From an uncultured Aquimarina sp. (GTDB lineage Bacteria > Bacteroidota > Bacteroidia > Flavobacteriales > Flavobacteriaceae), in contig CANNBP010000006.1 of the NCBI GenBank assembly GCA_947502885.1, positions 186,001-250,000 on the forward strand: DNA of 64,000 nucleotides, written 5' to 3'. Shown piece by piece: positions 49,626 through 59,403 of the stretch. Below the pieces are notes generated by a model. That model had not been told where the DNA came from and did no database searches. It worked only from the letters and a program-made list of their open reading frames with translations. Position 1 is the first letter of the stretch; the number at the start of each line of letters is the position of its first letter. The translations under genes were made by a program, and so were the position numbers.

Positions 49626-51164
49626 TCACCCCAACCAACCATCTCGATCCAAACTCCGATACTGTATTGCTTCAGAAATATGATCTCCAGAGATAGCTTC
49701 TACTCCTTCTAAATCTGCAATAGTTCTTGAAACTTTAAGAATACGATCATATGCTCTTGCCGAAAGATTTAATCGTTCCATAGCCGTTTTTAACAAATCT
49801 TTTGATGACTCGTCAAGAGTACAATGCTGATGAATTTGTTTTACACCCATTTGTGCATTGTAATGTATGCTAGAAAAGTTTTTAAATCTCTTGCTTTGGG
49901 TATTTCTTGCGGCTATCACTCGCTTTCTAATTTCGACACTAGATTCTCCTTTTCGTTCTTCACTAAGCTTATCAAAAGGTACGGGTGTAACCTCTATATG
50001 AATATCGATTCGATCCAATAATGGTCCAGATATTTTACTTAGATATCGTTGCATTTCTGCAGGTGAAGAAGTTACCGGAGCATTAGGATCATTAAAATAA
50101 CCACCTGGACTAGGATTCATACTAGCAACTAGCATAAAACTTGATGGATATGTTACGGTAAATTTTGCTCGAGAGATTGTAACTTCACGATCTTCTAACG
50201 GTTGACGCATTACTTCTAAAACCTCTCTTTTAAACTCAGGTAGTTCGTCCAAAAAAAGAACTCCATTATGTGATAATGATATCTCTCCTGGTTGTGGATA
50301 GCTTCCACCCCCAACAAGTGCAACATTTGATATAGTATGGTGAGGACTTCTAAATGGTCTTTGTGCCATTAAACCTATATTATCTTTAACCCTACCAACT
50401 ACACTATGAATCTTTGTTGTTTCTAAAGCCTCTTGCAATGACATTGGTGGTAAAATACTTGGTAATCGTTTACTTAACATTGTTTTACCACTTCCGGGAG
50501 GTCCCACTAAAATAATATTGTGACCACCAGCCGCTGCAATCTCCATACAACGTTTTATACTCTCCTGCCCTTTTACATCAGCAAAATCAAATTCTGGATT
50601 ATCTAGTTCTTTATAAAACTCTTCTCGAGTATCTACAATAGTCTGAATTAAAGGCTTTTTTTCTTCAAAAAAATCAATAACTTCTTTGATATTCTCAATG
50701 CCATATACTTTTAAGTTATCTACAATTGCAGCCTCTTTTGCATTTTGCTTTGGCAATATAAATCCTTTAAAACCTTCTTCTCTTGCCTTAATAGCAATTG
50801 GTAGCGCCCCTTTTATTGGCTGTAAACTACCATCCAAGGATAATTCTCCCATGATTAAATACTCTGATATGTTCTTTGCTTTAATTTGCGAACTGGCAAC
50901 CAAAATTCCCAAGGCTAATGTCAAATCATAAGCAGAACCTTCTTTTCTCAAATCGGCAGGCGCCATATTAATAGTGATTTTCTTTCCTGGTAATGCATAT
51001 CCATTATTTTGCAGTGCTGCAGCAATACGAAAACTACTTTCTTTAATAGCACTATCTGGTAAACCTACCAAATGATACCCTATTCCCTTATTTATATTTA
51101 CTTCTACAGTTATTGTTGTCGCTTCTACACCAAAAACGGCACTTCCAAATACTTTTATTAACAT
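49626..51164 (-). CDS. comM: ComM/YifB family Mg-chelatase-like AAA+ ATPase
   Basis: The protein has the ComM/YifB layout: an N-terminal domain starting MLIKVFGSAVFGVEA with GLPDSAIKES, a Walker A motif GPPGSGKT near residue 218, Walker B GVLFLDELPEF near 300, and a C-terminal Mg-chelatase domain ending in QYRSLDR. In other bacteria ComM is a hexameric helicase that aids branch migration during natural transformation. The ATG at 51164 gives 512 residues and the canonical start; an upstream in-frame ATG at 51188 would add eight residues of no family likeness. It stands alone, downstream of a strong terminator, and is not part of the NRPS cluster. Confidence 0.95.
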   Translation of the reverse strand: MLIKVFGSAVFGVEATTITVEVNINKGIGYHLVGLPDSAIKESSFRIAAALQNNGYALPGKKITINMAPADLRKEGSAYDLTLALGILVASSQIKAKNISEYLIMGELSLDGSLQPIKGALPIAIKAREEGFKGFILPKQNAKEAAIVDNLKVYGIENIKEVIDFFEEKKPLIQTIVDTREEFYKELDNPEFDFADVKGQESIKRCMEIAAAGGHNIILVGPPGSGKTMLSKRLPSILPPMSLQEALETTKIHSVVGRVKDNIGLMAQRPFRSPHHTISNVALVGGGSYPQPGEISLSHNGVLFLDELPEFKREVLEVMRQPLEDREVTISRAKFTVTYPSSFMLVASMNPSPGGYFNDPNAPVTSSPAEMQRYLSKISGPLLDRIDIHIEVTPVPFDKLSEERKGESSVEIRKRVIAARNTQSKRFKNFSSIHYNAQMGVKQIHQHCTLDESSKDLLKTAMERLNLSARAYDRILKVSRTIADLEGVEAISGDHISEAIQYRSLDRDGWLG

Positions 51165-51268
51165 GTTGATTAATTTGAGTAAATGCAAACATAAGTTAAA
51201 GGAGTATTAAAAAATGAAACTATAAATTTGTATTGTGATCAATAGAAATATTATAATTCTACAAAAAA

Positions 51269-51302
51269 AAAACTCTTAATCCTTTTCTTGATTAAGAGTT
51301 TT
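51269..51302 (-). terminator. Intrinsic terminator after aspartate kinase gene
   Basis: A perfect 13-bp stem (AAAACTCTTAATC with GATTAAGAGTTTT) and 8-base loop is followed on the minus strand by a long T run. It lies about 100 bases beyond the aspartate kinase stop and separates it from the ComM gene. Confidence 0.9.
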
Positions 51303-51399
51303 ACTTAAAAAAGTAGAGCGTACATTTATTAAGAAGCATCATAGCACGTAGACTAAAACATACGCCCTACTCACTTTGAAAAAAGTTACATAACAAAAA

Positions 51400-52734
51400 T
51401 TATACTACAGCTTCTATTCGGTTCTGAAATAGTTTTTCATTTAAAAATTTAAGTGTTGATATTTTATCTTTTGTATCAACCAAAATCGAAATATTGTTAT
51501 TACTACCTCCATAAGATACCATACGCACTGGTATATAGTTTAAAATTTCAAATAATTTATAAGAATTTTTATCCTTTATAACAGACTCTCCAACAACACA
51601 TATGATACTATGATTTTGTTCAATAGTTACTTCTGCATACTCTTCTATTTCTTTTACAATATCATCTAGATTTTTTACATTATCGATAGTTAAAGAAATA
51701 GCTATTTCTGACGTGGTTATCATATCAATTGAAGTATGATATTTGTCAAACACTTCAAAGATTCGTCTTAAATATCCATGGGCCATCAACATTCTGTTTG
51801 ACTTAATTTTAATCGCAGTAATCCCATCTTTTGCCGATATAGCTTTTAAGCCTTCTTGATGCGTTCTATCAGAAATTACAGTTCCTGTAGCTTCTGGGTC
51901 AAAAGTGTTCTTCAATAACACAGGAATATCTTTACCTATAATTGGAGACACCGTTTGAGGATGTAATATTTTAGCTCCAAAATATGCTAACTCTGCTGCT
52001 TCATTATAAGTTAAGTGTGCAATTGGTTGTGTATTTTCAACATATCTAGGATCATTATTATGTAACCCATCTATATCTGTCCAAATTTGCACTTCTGAAG
52101 CATCTAAAGCTGCTCCTATAATTGTCGCAGTATAATCACTACCTCCTCTTTTTAAAGTTGTTATTTGCCCTAGTTTATCTTTACAAACAAATCCTTGAGT
52201 TATATAAATTGAAGATTTAGAATTACTGTCTAATACCGCTTTAAGTTTTTGACTTACATTATTTATATTAGGGTTTTCAACAGAATCAACATACATAAAT
52301 TCCTTAGCATCTAGCAATATATTAGATACTTGAATCGAATTTAAGAAATTAGAAAAAATATAAGTTAGAAGAGTCTCTCCAAAAGTAATTATTCTAGACT
52401 CAATTATCTCTGAATATTTCTGACTAGAAATCTCAAACATTTCTGTTATAATAGATGAAACACCATCTTTAAGAGTGTTTCTTACTTCTTGATCTTCTAT
52501 CAATTCGTCTATAACATCGATATGTTTCTTCTCTAATTGATGTAAATTTCTAGTTATGGCATCTGTATCATTAAATCTTATGTTATCAACCAAGCTAACC
52601 AATTGATTTGTCACACCAGACATTGCAGAACATACCACGATCTTATCCTCTTGATCCGACACTAAAATATCTTTAATAATATTTAAGTTTTTTACAGACC
52701 CCACAGAAGTTCCACCAAATTTTAAAATTTTCAT
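51400..52734 (-). CDS. lysC: Monofunctional aspartate kinase
   Basis: This 444-residue enzyme phosphorylates L-aspartate with ATP, the first step to lysine, threonine and methionine. The ATG at 52734 begins MKILKFGGTSVGS with the KFGGTS signature. GGSDYTAT near 218, the WTDIDG motif near 240 and HPQTVSPI near 275 complete the kinase domain. Two C-terminal ACT-type repeats (from about 310) provide feedback control; the end is short, with no homoserine dehydrogenase fusion. It has a terminator at its 3' end and is divergent from an ACT-like protein gene across 114 bases. Confidence 0.93.
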   Translation of the reverse strand: MKILKFGGTSVGSVKNLNIIKDILVSDQEDKIVVCSAMSGVTNQLVSLVDNIRFNDTDAITRNLHQLEKKHIDVIDELIEDQEVRNTLKDGVSSIITEMFEISSQKYSEIIESRIITFGETLLTYIFSNFLNSIQVSNILLDAKEFMYVDSVENPNINNVSQKLKAVLDSNSKSSIYITQGFVCKDKLGQITTLKRGGSDYTATIIGAALDASEVQIWTDIDGLHNNDPRYVENTQPIAHLTYNEAAELAYFGAKILHPQTVSPIIGKDIPVLLKNTFDPEATGTVISDRTHQEGLKAISAKDGITAIKIKSNRMLMAHGYLRRIFEVFDKYHTSIDMITTSEIAISLTIDNVKNLDDIVKEIEEYAEVTIEQNHSIICVVGESVIKDKNSYKLFEILNYIPVRMVSYGGSNNNISILVDTKDKISTLKFLNEKLFQNRIEAVV

Positions 52735-52817
52735 CAATCTTAATTTTTATGATTTCTAATTACAATGCATAATTAGTTATTTTGGTTCAAACACTAAAGA
52801 TTTTAAAAGAAAAAACA

Positions 52818-52825
52818 TAAATTTG
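52818..52825 (+). promoter_or_regulatory. Candidate -7 box TAAATTTG
   Basis: TAAATTTG matches the Bacteroidota -7 consensus TAnnTTTG and lies 24 bases before the ATG of the ACT-like gene. I could not find a well-spaced -33 TTG. Confidence 0.4.
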
Positions 52826-52848
52826 CACAAAGTGTTAAATATATAACA

Positions 52849-53493
52849 ATGAAAACTATTACAGATTGCGTTCATAATATACTAAGACATCAACCCTTTT
52901 TAGAAGATGCGTTATCGAGAGATATCATAAACTTTAGTTCATTAGCGATAGACCTATTACCTAAAGTTGAAAAAATAATGAAAAAACCTGTTAAACCAGG
53001 ATCTATTGTTATGGCATTAAGACGTTATCACCCCAGGCGTATTAAACATATTGATAATTTAAAAAGTCTTGGCGATATTGTTGTTAGATCAGGAATAACA
53101 GAATATACATTTTTAAACTCCAATAGTATTTTAACGAGTCAACGTAACCTTTTGGATGTCGTAAAAAACGAATCCAAAGCATATTTTACATATTCTAGTA
53201 ATTTTCAAGAAAGTAATATATTGGTAACCTCATCACTAAAAAACACTGTAGAAAAACATTTTGAAAATGAAACCTGTATTTCTATTACCGATGATTTATC
53301 GTCAATCTCTATTGCATTACCAGAAGATAATTCAAAATCTGTAGGCTTGTACTTTTATATTTTTAAACTGTTGGCATATGAAGGTATTCCTGTATTCGAA
53401 GTTATTTCAACTTCTAATTATTTTACATTGTTTTTAGAAAAAGAGCATGTAAATAAAGCTTTCCTTTTGATGAATGAAGTAAAAGAAAATTAA
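52849..53493 (+). CDS. ACT-domain-like protein of unknown function, divergent from lysC
   Basis: This 214-residue soluble protein has no signal peptide or membrane segment. I see an N-terminal helical part with KKPVKPGSIVMALRRYHPRR near 45-65. Two beta-alpha-beta halves of ACT character follow, the second near LAYEGIPVFEVISTSNYFTLFLEKEHVNKAF (split here only by reading; about residues 175-206). Its place opposite aspartate kinase suggests a link to amino-acid sensing or control. It carries no catalytic motif I can name. The ATG at 52849 follows a plausible -7 box, and a bidirectional terminator follows the stop. Confidence 0.8.
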   Translation: MKTITDCVHNILRHQPFLEDALSRDIINFSSLAIDLLPKVEKIMKKPVKPGSIVMALRRYHPRRIKHIDNLKSLGDIVVRSGITEYTFLNSNSILTSQRNLLDVVKNESKAYFTYSSNFQESNILVTSSLKNTVEKHFENETCISITDDLSSISIALPEDNSKSVGLYFYIFKLLAYEGIPVFEVISTSNYFTLFLEKEHVNKAFLLMNEVKEN

Positions 53494-53522
53494 AAAAGGC
53501 CCTATTTTCAATAGGACCTTTT
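53494..53522. terminator. Bidirectional terminator between convergent genes
   Basis: AAAAGGCCCTATT pairs with AATAGGACCTTTT with one mismatch and a 3-base loop. A and T tracts on both sides fit termination of both the ACT-like gene (+) and the M13 peptidase gene (-). Confidence 0.85.
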
Positions 53523-53545
53523 AATCAATTGTATACTATATATTA

Positions 53546-55618
53546 CTACCAGATATGTACTCTTTTTTCTGGTGGTAAATACATCTTATCTCCTTCTTTA
53601 ATATCAAAAGCATCATAAAATGCCTGAACATTTAATAAAGGTTGAATTGCTCTTGTCGTCCCTGGAGAATGAGGATCAGTTTTAATTTGCGTTCTTAACG
53701 CATCTTCTCTAATTTTAGTTCTCCATACAGTAGCCCAAGACATAAAAAAGCGTTGTTCTGCTGTGAATCCATCTATATTTTCTGGTCTTCCGTTTTCTGC
53801 AAAATGCATTTGCAATCCATCATATGCACCTAGTACGCCTCCTAAATCTCCAATATTTTCGCCCAAAGTAAACTTACCATTGATAAAAACACTATCTAAT
53901 ACTTCTATGGCACTATATTGCTCTGCAAGAGAGTTTCCTCTTTCTGTAAATTTGGTAAGGTCATCTTCTGTCCACCAATTAGACAGGTTTCCGTTAGCAT
54001 CAAAACGAGCTCCAGAATCATCAAAAGCATGCGAGATTTCGTGACCAATAACAGCACCAATACCACCATAATTAACCGCTTCATCTGCAGTATAATTATA
54101 AAAAGGTGGTTGTAAAATTGCCGCAGGGAATACTATTTCATTAAATAATGGATTAAAATAAGCATTAACAGTTTGTGGAGACATACCCCACTCTGTTTTG
54201 TCTACTGGCTCTCCTATCTCAGAGATTGACTTTTTAAACGACCAATCCGATATTGCCATTGTATTTTCAAAACTAGAGTTTCCTTCTTTTATCGCTAACT
54301 CAGAATAGTCTTCCCATTTATTTGGATATCCAATTTTAACAGTAAACTTATCTAGTTTTTCGATAGCTTTTATTTTAGTACTATCGCTCATCCAGTCCAA
54401 AGTTTCGATTCTTTTTTGATACGCCTTTATTACATTAGCAATCATTTTCTCTGCCTTTTCTTTTGCCTCAGGCGGGAATTTTGCATCTACATATAATTGT
54501 CCAATAGCTTCACCTATAGAATTATTAACTCTAGCCAGAGCTCTTTCTTCTAGTGGTCGTTGTTTTTTGGCTCCATTAAGTGTTTTATCATAAAAATCCC
54601 AATTTGCTTTATCAATTTCTGTAGAAAGAGAGCTTGTAACACTATTTAATGTAGACCAACGCATTACTGTCTTTAAATCTTCAATATTTGTAGTGGTTAA
54701 AACATCCTGTAGTGCTTCCATATATTTAGGTTGTAAAACCATAACCGTATCCAATTTTTTTTCTATCCCAAAATCACTTAACAGTTTGTTCCAGTCTACT
54801 GCTGGTGTCATTTCTGAAAGTTGCGACATACTTCTAGGATTATTAAAGTTTCTAGCATCACGACTTTGTACTTTATCTAATCTAGGAGAAGCTAATTTAG
54901 TTTCAATATCTAAAATAGTGGCAGCTGCTTTACGAGCATTTTTCTCTGTTTCACCTATATATTGAAGCATTCTTGTTATATGATCCATATATTGACCTCT
55001 AATCTCTTTTGATTTTTCATCCTGATCCAAATAATAATCTCTCTCAGGTAATCCTAAACCTCCAGTTGTTACATATGGTGCATTAATTTCGCTGTTATTT
55101 AAATCAGGAAAAGAAGTAAATCCAAAGAATGGAGACGAAGCTGCGGTTTCTTTTGCCAACACATCTTGTATATCTTGTAAACTCTTTATTGCAGCTATTT
55201 TTTCTAATACAGGTTGCAAAGGTTCTATACCGGCTTTATCTCTTGATACAGTATCCATTATAGATTCAAAAACAACAATAGCCTTATGTTGATCTGTACC
55301 TGTTTGATACTTACCACTAGATTTTGCTTCTTCTAAAATTTTAAGCACGTCATCATCAGTTTTCTTTCTGAGCACTCCAAAACCTCCCCATCTAGTTCTA
55401 TCTTCTGGGATTTTTGTAGTCTTCATCCAATTACCATTAACATAATTGTAAAAGTCATCTTTTGGACTAACACTGGTATCCATATTTTCTAGAACAATCC
55501 CAGGAATTTCCTTTTCTTTGGCAACCTTCTCGCTTTCTTCTTTTTTTGCTTCATTTTTACAACTTGCAAAAGCGAGGATACACAATGCCAAACACATGCT
55601 TTTCATTTTTATATCCAT
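53546..55618 (-). CDS. M13 family zinc metallopeptidase lipoprotein (PepO/neprilysin-like)
   Basis: This 690-residue enzyme begins with a lipoprotein signal ending in the lipobox LAFASC and is expected to be anchored in the envelope. The M13 N-terminal domain covers about 45-430. The catalytic part has NAYFNP, the zinc site GHEISHAFD (HExxH) near 525, ENIGDLGG with the third zinc ligand near 585, and a conserved end with HSPGTTRAIQPLLN and a final W. Such enzymes cleave short peptides outside the cytoplasm. The start at 55618 could be four codons too early; the Met at residue 5 also gives a good signal. It is 178 bases after the RES toxin gene on the same strand. Confidence 0.95.
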   Translation of the reverse strand: MDIKMKSMCLALCILAFASCKNEAKKEESEKVAKEKEIPGIVLENMDTSVSPKDDFYNYVNGNWMKTTKIPEDRTRWGGFGVLRKKTDDDVLKILEEAKSSGKYQTGTDQHKAIVVFESIMDTVSRDKAGIEPLQPVLEKIAAIKSLQDIQDVLAKETAASSPFFGFTSFPDLNNSEINAPYVTTGGLGLPERDYYLDQDEKSKEIRGQYMDHITRMLQYIGETEKNARKAAATILDIETKLASPRLDKVQSRDARNFNNPRSMSQLSEMTPAVDWNKLLSDFGIEKKLDTVMVLQPKYMEALQDVLTTTNIEDLKTVMRWSTLNSVTSSLSTEIDKANWDFYDKTLNGAKKQRPLEERALARVNNSIGEAIGQLYVDAKFPPEAKEKAEKMIANVIKAYQKRIETLDWMSDSTKIKAIEKLDKFTVKIGYPNKWEDYSELAIKEGNSSFENTMAISDWSFKKSISEIGEPVDKTEWGMSPQTVNAYFNPLFNEIVFPAAILQPPFYNYTADEAVNYGGIGAVIGHEISHAFDDSGARFDANGNLSNWWTEDDLTKFTERGNSLAEQYSAIEVLDSVFINGKFTLGENIGDLGGVLGAYDGLQMHFAENGRPENIDGFTAEQRFFMSWATVWRTKIREDALRTQIKTDPHSPGTTRAIQPLLNVQAFYDAFDIKEGDKMYLPPEKRVHIW

Positions 55619-55796
55619 TCTGTTATTAAATTATAAGATTAGTTATTAGTGATACGACGTTAGAACTTAATATTCGTTACGCATACCAGAATTGTAATTT
55701 ATACAAAATGTAGTGTTTATAGGATTTTTGGATAGATTTTTAACGAAAAAATAAGATTTTAAACTAGCTACAAAATCCAATTTTTTTTGATTTTTT

Positions 55797-56252
55797 TTAT
55801 TTCATTAATCGTGAATCAAAACTAAATGGCTCTATTTTCAAAAGTTTTACTTCATTAAACTTAGGATGTAATGGGTTGATCAAAATGTTTTTTTCACTTG
55901 GAATTATAGTACTAGGAACTTTAAGGGCTAATGATATTTCTTTGGTTAACCATTCCATGGTAAAGTTTTGCACCTCCAATGGTACCGGTATCTCATTCCA
56001 ATTGTCTGGTAACTTTTTAATATCGATTGAAGTTATCAATTCGTCAGGTACAGAAATAGTAACCATAACCATATCGTTCGGAAGATATGCTGCAGGTAAA
56101 TGGGCTAATACTTCGAGAGCAGAAAGTGCAGCTGTAGTACTAGTATATAACATAGCTACCCCTTTAGGATTCCATCTTCCACCAACAGTTTTTGCTCCTA
56201 CTCCTGTTAGATCTTTACTGTATTTTTCTTTTGTAATTCGGTATACGTGCAT
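55797..56252 (-). CDS. RES-domain toxin of a type II toxin-antitoxin system
   Basis: This 151-residue protein starts MHVYRITKEKYS and has GGRWNPKGVAMLYTS, SALEVLAHLP and the late Ser segment LINPLHPKF. These are the Arg, Glu and Ser regions that name the RES fold, an ADP-ribosyltransferase-like fold. RES toxins deplete NAD+ or ADP-ribosylate targets in characterised systems. The start overlaps the antitoxin stop by one base (TAATG), so the two are translationally coupled. The length is typical of the family. Confidence 0.92.
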   Translation of the reverse strand: MHVYRITKEKYSKDLTGVGAKTVGGRWNPKGVAMLYTSTTAALSALEVLAHLPAAYLPNDMVMVTISVPDELITSIDIKKLPDNWNEIPVPLEVQNFTMEWLTKEISLALKVPSTIIPSEKNILINPLHPKFNEVKLLKIEPFSFDSRLMK

Positions 56253-56704
56253 TATACAAAAATACCATGTTCGATACGAACAAGTTCTTCATTAAGTATC
56301 TGAAAACCAAAAGTTGTATCTAAAAGTTCTTTTGGTTTTTTCATAGCCAAAGCTACACTCGGTTGCTCCATCCAATTCTTAAATCGATCAAGATCACCAA
56401 AAATATTTTCTCCTTTTGCATAAAGCTTTACTAATTGAAGTACTCTAGCACTAGCTTCGGTTCCTAATTTTTTATTTAAATCATAACGTTGAATAGTACG
56501 CTCTGACATATGAAGTATTTGAGCTAATTCTTTAAGCTCAAAACCTATAATCTTAGCAAGATGTAATAATGCTTTTTTGTCTATCCCATTTCTAGATAGC
56601 TCTATAAAATCATACATATTGCGTAACGGGATATCGATATTTAAGTATCTTAATAACCCTTTATTTTCGAAACTATCAAAGTCTAACGGAGAAACTGCAC
56701 TCAT
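56252..56704 (-). CDS. Xre/MbcA/ParS-type antitoxin paired with RES toxin
   Basis: This 150-residue protein has a helix-turn-helix region (about 45-75, with ELKELAQILHMSERTIQRYD). The C-terminal toxin-binding part follows the Xre/DUF2384 pattern (GTEASARVLQLVKLYAKG, FGDLDRFKNWM, GFQILNEELVRIEHGIFV). It should neutralise the RES toxin and repress its own operon. It is the first gene of the pair, 50 bases downstream of the patatin-like gene, and overlaps the toxin by one base. Confidence 0.92.
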   Translation of the reverse strand: MSAVSPLDFDSFENKGLLRYLNIDIPLRNMYDFIELSRNGIDKKALLHLAKIIGFELKELAQILHMSERTIQRYDLNKKLGTEASARVLQLVKLYAKGENIFGDLDRFKNWMEQPSVALAMKKPKELLDTTFGFQILNEELVRIEHGIFV

Positions 56705-56754
56705 AACCTTACATTTTATGACAAAAATACAAAAAATACAGACAAATGTCTAAA

Positions 56755-59061
56755 CTAATTGAATAAAATTGAATCCAACTCTAGTTTTACTTCTTCAAGC
56801 CTTGCTTCCATTGATCTAATTGCAACAGTAGACAAGTATCTCCCCAAAGGTAATACAGGTTTAATCATCAGCACTTCATTTTTTATATTTTCTGGTTTTG
56901 AAATATTTGTAGAAAGAGGTATTGCCGTTGGTTTTAATTTAATGATATAAGTACTTCCTAGTTTTTTAGCAACTTCTTTTGTGTGTCCATATCTCACATT
57001 TTGTAATGTAGTTAATGGTGCTGCGAATTGTGTTTGTGTTTTTTTTATTTTTCGATTTTCATTATTCGAAATGACCAAATGCTTTATTTTTACTTTTGTT
57101 TGTAAATCCGGAAATGAATCTTTTATTACCTTATTGAAAATTTCCTCAATACCTTTAGAAACTCCTCCGCCCATATTATCATAATATCCTGCATCTGCGT
57201 ATTGATCAGAGTATGATTTATCTGATTGTTTCTTAACTTCTCCTACTGGAGTAATATACGGAAAAGCAGCATTTATTCTCATTGCCGTTAACAATCTAAT
57301 TGATTTCTTAGGATAACTATTTTGTACATTCTCTATAAAATCATTCATCCCTGTTAAAGGTCTTAAGTGAGTATACTTAACAGGGCTTATAACATTATAA
57401 GCTCCTGTTTGTGTATGTGTTGTATTTATCATTAATAAAGGAAGAGTTTGTTTTCCTTGTATTTTACCTTTTTTATTTACTACCTGCGTATAAAAAGAAA
57501 GGTACTCCTGTTTTAAAATATCAGCCTTCTCAGAAAAATGTTTTTTAAATGCGGTATTCCATTGCTCTTCTAACAACTCTCCTCTATTTTTAAAAGTAAA
57601 CAAACTAGTAACTTCCTTAAATAAATCCCTACCCAATAGAGACAATAAAGCGACTGATAAGTAATTCTCTTTATAAATAATACTTGCTTTATATTTTAAT
57701 GCCGGATAATCGTTAGAAACCGTTCTAAAATTAGCTTGCCGATTTTCTAAAGCCGCATTTTTTGCTTCTGCAAAAAACATAGCATTACCCACACTTCCTC
57801 CAGAAGCCCCTGTAAATGATAAAACATTTTCATTAAAATACTTCCCATTAGACTTTTCATACAAATAACTATGAATTAAAAATGACCAAAGACCAGCTCT
57901 CGAACCTCCTCCTTCAGACGAGATCAAAAGTACAGGGAATATTCTCTCAGAATTTTCTATTTGTTCAACTCTATCTGCTATCCAATGGTATATATAATCT
58001 TCCATAGCCGGTCTAACCATATTAGTCTTTTCTAAAACTAATTGATAGTGATCCGACTTTCCTGAAAAAAATCGAGAGGATAATAGACACAAAATAATAG
58101 TAATGGTTAATAAGGGAAGTTTATGTTTTTTACCTATTAGAATTAACACAAAACTAATCATGAATAAACTAACTAGTGAGAGTATTAAAATTGACAAAGG
58201 ATTTATTTTACTTGCCCACTCTGGAACGAAATTAAGAAGTAAAAAAGATAACAATAATATAAAACCAGCAAGAAGTACACTGCCATAGAAAACTTGCTTT
58301 GGAACTTTTTTTAGTAAATCATAACTATTAAAAGATAATGTAAAGAAAAATAGTATTAATGCACAGTTAGATAAAAAAAGGTTTCCTAAATCTTTTTCTG
58401 TTTGAGTATTTAAAGTGCCTAATGAAATTATAAAAACGACCAAACCTATTCCAAATACTATCAAAAACACATTCGTTTTAGGAATTTTATTAAAAAACTC
58501 TTTTGTATAACCATACAAAATCGGTTCTGATAGAAGAAGTAAAAACACTATACATGTAAGTAGAGTATTTGTAGGATTTAAAAAACTTGTATAAGTATTC
58601 TCCAATTCAAACATTTCCATTGCATTAAGAATACTCAAAGCAGAAACAATCAATAATATCAATGCCAAAATTCTTGGTACTACCATTCGCATATGTACCT
58701 TTACTTTATAGTGATACTTTATAGATGTATCTCTTTCCTGAAATTTATAATGACGATTAGGAATAAAACCAATTAAATTAGAAAATGTAATATCCTTATA
58801 ATTATAGTAATAAAAGTACTTAGGTATATTCCAGATAATAAATGCCGAAACAACTAGTAGAAAAAAGTATAAAGGTACTTCAAACAAAAATGCATCAGCC
58901 TGATTAAGTATCAATAACAAATCAGTTGTCTGAGGAAAGTACCATAAAGCAACATACACAGCCAAAATAAAGAAAAGACTAATTAAGTTATTAGACAATT
59001 CTTCTAAAAATACTCTTAACCAGATACTAAATTGCTGAAAAAACAACAATGGCCTTATCAT
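56755..59061 (-). CDS. Membrane-anchored patatin-like phospholipase
   Basis: This 768-residue protein has an N-terminal half with about eight or nine hydrophobic segments (residues about 20-335) and a C-terminal patatin-like domain. In the latter, EGGGSRAG near 382 is the oxyanion loop, GASGGSVG near 420 holds the nucleophile Ser, and DAGYYDNMGG near 627 holds the catalytic Asp. It should act as a lipid acyl hydrolase on the inner membrane, with the catalytic part probably cytoplasmic. The membrane-patatin fusion is less common than soluble patatins. The ATG at 59061 opens MIRPLLFF. No substrate can be read from the sequence. Confidence 0.88.
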   Translation of the reverse strand: MIRPLLFFQQFSIWLRVFLEELSNNLISLFFILAVYVALWYFPQTTDLLLILNQADAFLFEVPLYFFLLVVSAFIIWNIPKYFYYYNYKDITFSNLIGFIPNRHYKFQERDTSIKYHYKVKVHMRMVVPRILALILLIVSALSILNAMEMFELENTYTSFLNPTNTLLTCIVFLLLLSEPILYGYTKEFFNKIPKTNVFLIVFGIGLVVFIISLGTLNTQTEKDLGNLFLSNCALILFFFTLSFNSYDLLKKVPKQVFYGSVLLAGFILLLSFLLLNFVPEWASKINPLSILILSLVSLFMISFVLILIGKKHKLPLLTITIILCLLSSRFFSGKSDHYQLVLEKTNMVRPAMEDYIYHWIADRVEQIENSERIFPVLLISSEGGGSRAGLWSFLIHSYLYEKSNGKYFNENVLSFTGASGGSVGNAMFFAEAKNAALENRQANFRTVSNDYPALKYKASIIYKENYLSVALLSLLGRDLFKEVTSLFTFKNRGELLEEQWNTAFKKHFSEKADILKQEYLSFYTQVVNKKGKIQGKQTLPLLMINTTHTQTGAYNVISPVKYTHLRPLTGMNDFIENVQNSYPKKSIRLLTAMRINAAFPYITPVGEVKKQSDKSYSDQYADAGYYDNMGGGVSKGIEEIFNKVIKDSFPDLQTKVKIKHLVISNNENRKIKKTQTQFAAPLTTLQNVRYGHTKEVAKKLGSTYIIKLKPTAIPLSTNISKPENIKNEVLMIKPVLPLGRYLSTVAIRSMEARLEEVKLELDSILFN

Positions 59062-59403
59062 TTCTAATATTATTTTTAAGTCTTAAGATTACATAAAACT
59101 AAGGAATAAAACATATATTCCAATTTTTAAAGTTTTATATTTTTTACACACTAAAAATCAAATACATAGAAAAAAATTAAAAAATAAAATAAAAAAACGT
59201 TCACCTCTCAACCCTCGATGATTAAAGGGTTCTCTTTAATTCGTTTAATTAAACACTATAATAATATCAACTTCTAACATAAAAAAATTACGTTTTTAAC
59301 ATAAAAAGTTGTATATTGTCGTCAAATAAGTGTTTTACAACGATAAAAAATCATTTAAAGTAAGATATTACTTACATAAGTTTAACCCCCAAAACCAAAC
59401 CTT
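59062..59403. other. AT-rich divergent intergenic region
   Basis: The patatin-like gene (-) and the secreted-protein gene (+) diverge here, so promoters for both should lie in these 342 bases. I see only a short hairpin AACCCT...AGGGTT near 59211-59232 and no clear -7 box. Confidence 0.4.

Noticed and set aside
57150..57190. CTCCGCCC stretch as a third AGGCGGAGCC-type element
   Set aside because: It lacks the GGCTCCGCC core and lies within the patatin coding sequence.
59211..59232. AACCCT...AGGGTT hairpin as a terminator
   Set aside because: It lies between divergent genes with no transcript that should end there, and its stem is only six pairs.
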